Shown here: positions 6,507 to 8,409 of the stretch, piece by piece
Layout: every line of letters starts with the position of its first letter
Numbering within the stretch: the first letter of the stretch is position 1
DNA from: Parachlamydiales bacterium
GTDB lineage: Bacteria > Chlamydiota > Chlamydiia > Chlamydiales > Rhabdochlamydiaceae
DNA: 8,409 bases
Direction of reading: 5' to 3'
Assembly (NCBI GenBank): GCA_020050965.1
Contig: JAGVJV010000167.1
Coordinates: forward strand, 1-8,409
The notes under the pieces: model-generated
Databases searched by the model: none
Told to the model about the DNA's origin: nothing
The model's input: only the letters and a program-made list of their open reading frames with translations
Program-made: the position numbers and the translations under genes

Positions 6507-7478
6507 ATGCGCGCTGTTATCGTCAAAGAAAATAAACTTGTGTTAGAAAATGTGCCCGATCCCGAGCCAAAGGTTGAAGAGGTGCAGATCGCAATCAAGG
6601 CCTTTGGCATCAACCGCGCCGATCTTATGCAGCGGGCAGGCAAATACCCTCCTCCACCTGGCGCCCCTCCGATTTTAGGGTTAGAAGCAGCCGGTGTCGT
6701 TGAGGCCGTGGGCTCGCATGAGGTGCGATTTAAAAAAGGCGATAAAGTGATGTGCCTCCTTCAAGGCGGTGGATATGCGGAAAAAGTGTGTGTCCATCAA
6801 GACCGATGCATGCCGGTCCCTAAACATTTTTCCTTTGAGCAGGCCGCCGCAATTCCCGAAGCATTTATCACAGCCTACCAAACTCTATTTACCATTGGAG
6901 AACTGCAGCCAATGCAGTGGGTTTTAATCCACGCAGCTGCCAGTGGTGTGGGAACTGCTGCATTGCAACTCGCCAAAGCAATGGATGCCAAAACCATCGG
7001 CACGACCCGTTCTAAAGAAAAAATGGAGGCGTGCCTAGAGCTAGGCGCAAGCGGGGTGATCAATACCCATGATGGCAAATTTGCAGGGAAAGTGCACGAG
7101 CTGACCGATGGACATGGGGCCGATCTAATCCTCGATTTTGTCGGAGCATCCTACTTCACAGAGAATATGGACGCGATCGCAATTGGTGGAGCGATGATCT
7201 CGATTGCGACTTTGGGGGATAGTACCGTTGAACAGTTTGACCTGAGGCTTTTGATAAAGAAGTGGATCACCCTCTCGGGAACAACCCTCCGCAACCGGCC
7301 CATCGAATATGTGCAAAAACTGATCGAAGAATTCAGCCGTTTTGCCCTGCCACGCTTTGAATCAGGGGCATTAAAACCGATCATCCATTCGGTACTCTCC
7401 TGGAAAAAAGTCGAAGAGGCCCATGAAAAACTCACTCATAGTCAAGCAGTTGGGAAAATTGTTTTAATTGTTGACTAA
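6507..7478 (+). CDS. PIG3-type NAD(P)H quinone oxidoreductase (MDR superfamily)
   Basis: A 323-residue zinc-free medium-chain dehydrogenase/reductase of the PIG3 (TP53I3-like) quinone oxidoreductase family, normally about 325 residues, cytoplasmic, reducing quinones or similar carbonyls with NAD(P)H. The N-terminal catalytic domain shows the family block GINRADLMQRAGKYPPPPGA (34-53) and ILGLEAAGVVEAVG (56-69). The Rossmann domain carries HAAASGVGTAALQLAK (142-157) as its dinucleotide loop, followed by TIGTTRSKEK (163-172), where Arg168 and Lys170 might hold the NADPH 2'-phosphate. GADLILDFVG (204-213) and the C-terminal HSQAVGKIVLIVD (311-323) complete the fold. The cysteine/histidine pattern of the zinc-dependent alcohol dehydrogenases is absent, as expected for this branch. 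The ATG at 6507 has only a weak AGAG three bases upstream. The gene is full length; its true electron acceptor cannot be told from sequence. Confidence 0.95.
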   Translation: MRAVIVKENKLVLENVPDPEPKVEEVQIAIKAFGINRADLMQRAGKYPPPPGAPPILGLEAAGVVEAVGSHEVRFKKGDKVMCLLQGGGYAEKVCVHQDRCMPVPKHFSFEQAAAIPEAFITAYQTLFTIGELQPMQWVLIHAAASGVGTAALQLAKAMDAKTIGTTRSKEKMEACLELGASGVINTHDGKFAGKVHELTDGHGADLILDFVGASYFTENMDAIAIGGAMISIATLGDSTVEQFDLRLLIKKWITLSGTTLRNRPIEYVQKLIEEFSRFALPRFESGALKPIIHSVLSWKKVEEAHEKLTHSQAVGKIVLIVD

Positions 7479-7484
7479 CTCTAC

Positions 7485-7490
7485 TATAAT
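7485..7490 (+). promoter_or_regulatory. Perfect TATAAT -10 element just before the GT9 gene
   Basis: TATAAT lies in the 20-bp gap after the oxidoreductase stop and eight bases before the next ATG. The best 17-base-spaced -35 candidate, TTTTAA (7462-7467), is poor and lies inside the oxidoreductase gene. If active, the start point near 7496-7498 would give an essentially leaderless GT9 transcript. Confidence 0.35.
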
Positions 7491-7498
7491 CCGGGGAC

Positions 7499-8409
7499 AT
7501 GAAATGGAAAAACGGACTGATAAAAGCAATTCTCTGGGCATGTAATCCCAAAGCAACACGCCCCTTCCACCCTGAAAAGCCGAGCAAATTCCTGATCATT
7601 TCCACCACCGGCCTTGGCGACACCCTCTGGGGCACACCCGCCATCCGCTCTCTTAGACAATCCTTTCCTGAAAGCACCATCGCCGTCCTCACCTCCCCCA
7701 TCGGCGCTCAGGTGCTCGAGCATAATAAGCATATCGATGAACTTTTTGTCCTAGAGTCCTCGACTTTTTTCTCCCTTTTGCGCCTCCTACCGACTCTAAA
7801 AAAACAGCGCTTCGATGCAGTCCTCATTTTCCACACCTCGCAGAGGCTCGTCTTGCCCTTCTGCGCTCTGCTCGAGGCCACCCACATGATCGGAACTGCC
7901 GGCATTAACAAAGACCTTGATTTTCTTCTGACCAAAGCGCTGAAAAAAACCTACCAGCACGAGATCGCCCGCCGCCTCGACATCGTCAAAGAGTTAGGAG
8001 CCTACGTCGCCGACTACAGCCTAGAGATGATACCTGGCAAAGAAGAGGAGATCGCGGCTCGCCGTTTTCTCGAAGTTCACGGTATCCCCGAGCATATCCC
8101 CATTGTGGGCCTCCATCCCGGAGCGAAAAATAGCTTCAAGCAGTGGCCTCCCGAATGCTTCATCGAAGTGGGCCGTAAACTCGTCCAGCACCTCGGCTGC
8201 CAGATCCTCGTCAGCGGCGACCGCTCAGAAGCATTGCTAATACTCGAAATCGCCTCCAAAATCCCAGGCGCTATCCCGATTGCAGGTGAACTCAATCTCT
8301 ACACCTTCACCGCACTACTTAAAAGAATGACCCTCTTCATCACCAACGACACTGGCCCCATGCACATGGCCTTTGCCGCCAAAACGCCCACCGTGGCACT
8401 TTTCGGCCC
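7499..8409 (+). CDS. GT9 glycosyltransferase, heptosyltransferase type, C-terminus cut by window
   Basis: The first 303 codons of a glycosyltransferase family 9 protein (ADP-heptose:LPS heptosyltransferase type), open to the right edge with no stop. Such enzymes act at the cytoplasmic face of the inner membrane and add heptose or a related sugar to lipopolysaccharide core. The N-terminal Rossmann half begins with FLIISTTGLGDTLWGTPAIR (31-50), where Asp41 sits at the catalytic base position. The C-terminal half begins at about residue 202 with VGLHPGAKNSFKQWP (203-217) and includes the donor-binding ITNDTGPMHMAFAAKTPTVALFG (281-303). Residues 1-30 form a short basic and hydrophobic extension before the first beta strand, as in several GT9 proteins. 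The ATG at 7499 is the only start before the conserved core; GGGG ends two bases before it, closer than a usual Shine-Dalgarno spacing. It may be transcribed with the oxidoreductase or from the TATAAT at 7485. Whether it transfers heptose or another sugar is open. Confidence 0.93.
   Translation, partial: MKWKNGLIKAILWACNPKATRPFHPEKPSKFLIISTTGLGDTLWGTPAIRSLRQSFPESTIAVLTSPIGAQVLEHNKHIDELFVLESSTFFSLLRLLPTLKKQRFDAVLIFHTSQRLVLPFCALLEATHMIGTAGINKDLDFLLTKALKKTYQHEIARRLDIVKELGAYVADYSLEMIPGKEEEIAARRFLEVHGIPEHIPIVGLHPGAKNSFKQWPPECFIEVGRKLVQHLGCQILVSGDRSEALLILEIASKIPGAIPIAGELNLYTFTALLKRMTLFITNDTGPMHMAFAAKTPTVALFG

Noticed and set aside
7471..7476. TTGACT as a -35 element for the GT9 promoter
   Set aside because: It is only eight bases from the TATAAT at 7485, far too close for a sigma-70 promoter.

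Overview
The window is an ordinary chromosomal segment of a Gram-negative bacterium with seven genes (two cut by the window edges) and one unusual non-coding palindrome. The gene set suggests a member of the Chlamydiota outside Chlamydiaceae (Parachlamydia/Waddlia/Simkania-like). The reasons are a DUF47 gene directly followed by a PiT phosphate permease (the same pair occurs in Chlamydia), an orphan ArtJ-type binding lipoprotein, a glycogen phosphorylase, a heptosyltransferase-type GT9 enzyme and an unrecognised helical protein resembling chlamydial accessory proteins. This assignment rests on recall of family distribution, with no marker gene, and is only moderately confident.

Layout: positions 1-299 hold the end of a DUF47 (PhoU-like) phosphate transport regulator, and 306-1730 a complete PiT phosphate permease in the same operon. 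The gap 1731-1950 contains a 90-bp interrupted palindrome (1757-1846), then a promoter and a good ribosome binding site for the next unit. That unit, 1951-3920, is a 389-residue helical protein of unknown function whose stop codon overlaps by one base the start of a family-3 solute-binding lipoprotein. The first gene of this unit is clearly more AT-rich than the permease upstream. A convergent glycogen phosphorylase gene (6460 down to 3923) ends two bases from the lipoprotein gene. From a 46-bp divergent promoter region, a PIG3-type quinone oxidoreductase (6507-7478) runs rightward, followed after 20 bp by a GT9 glycosyltransferase (7499 to the edge), open at the right end.

Function: DUF47-PiT form a phosphate uptake module. 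Glycogen phosphorylase releases glucose-1-phosphate from stored glucan. The oxidoreductase and the glycosyltransferase are housekeeping or envelope functions with no clear link to each other. The least explained parts are the palindrome and the two-gene unit behind it, whose binding protein appears to lack the two residues that normally hold an alpha-amino acid. I see no CRISPR array, tRNA, rRNA, transposase gene or phage gene.
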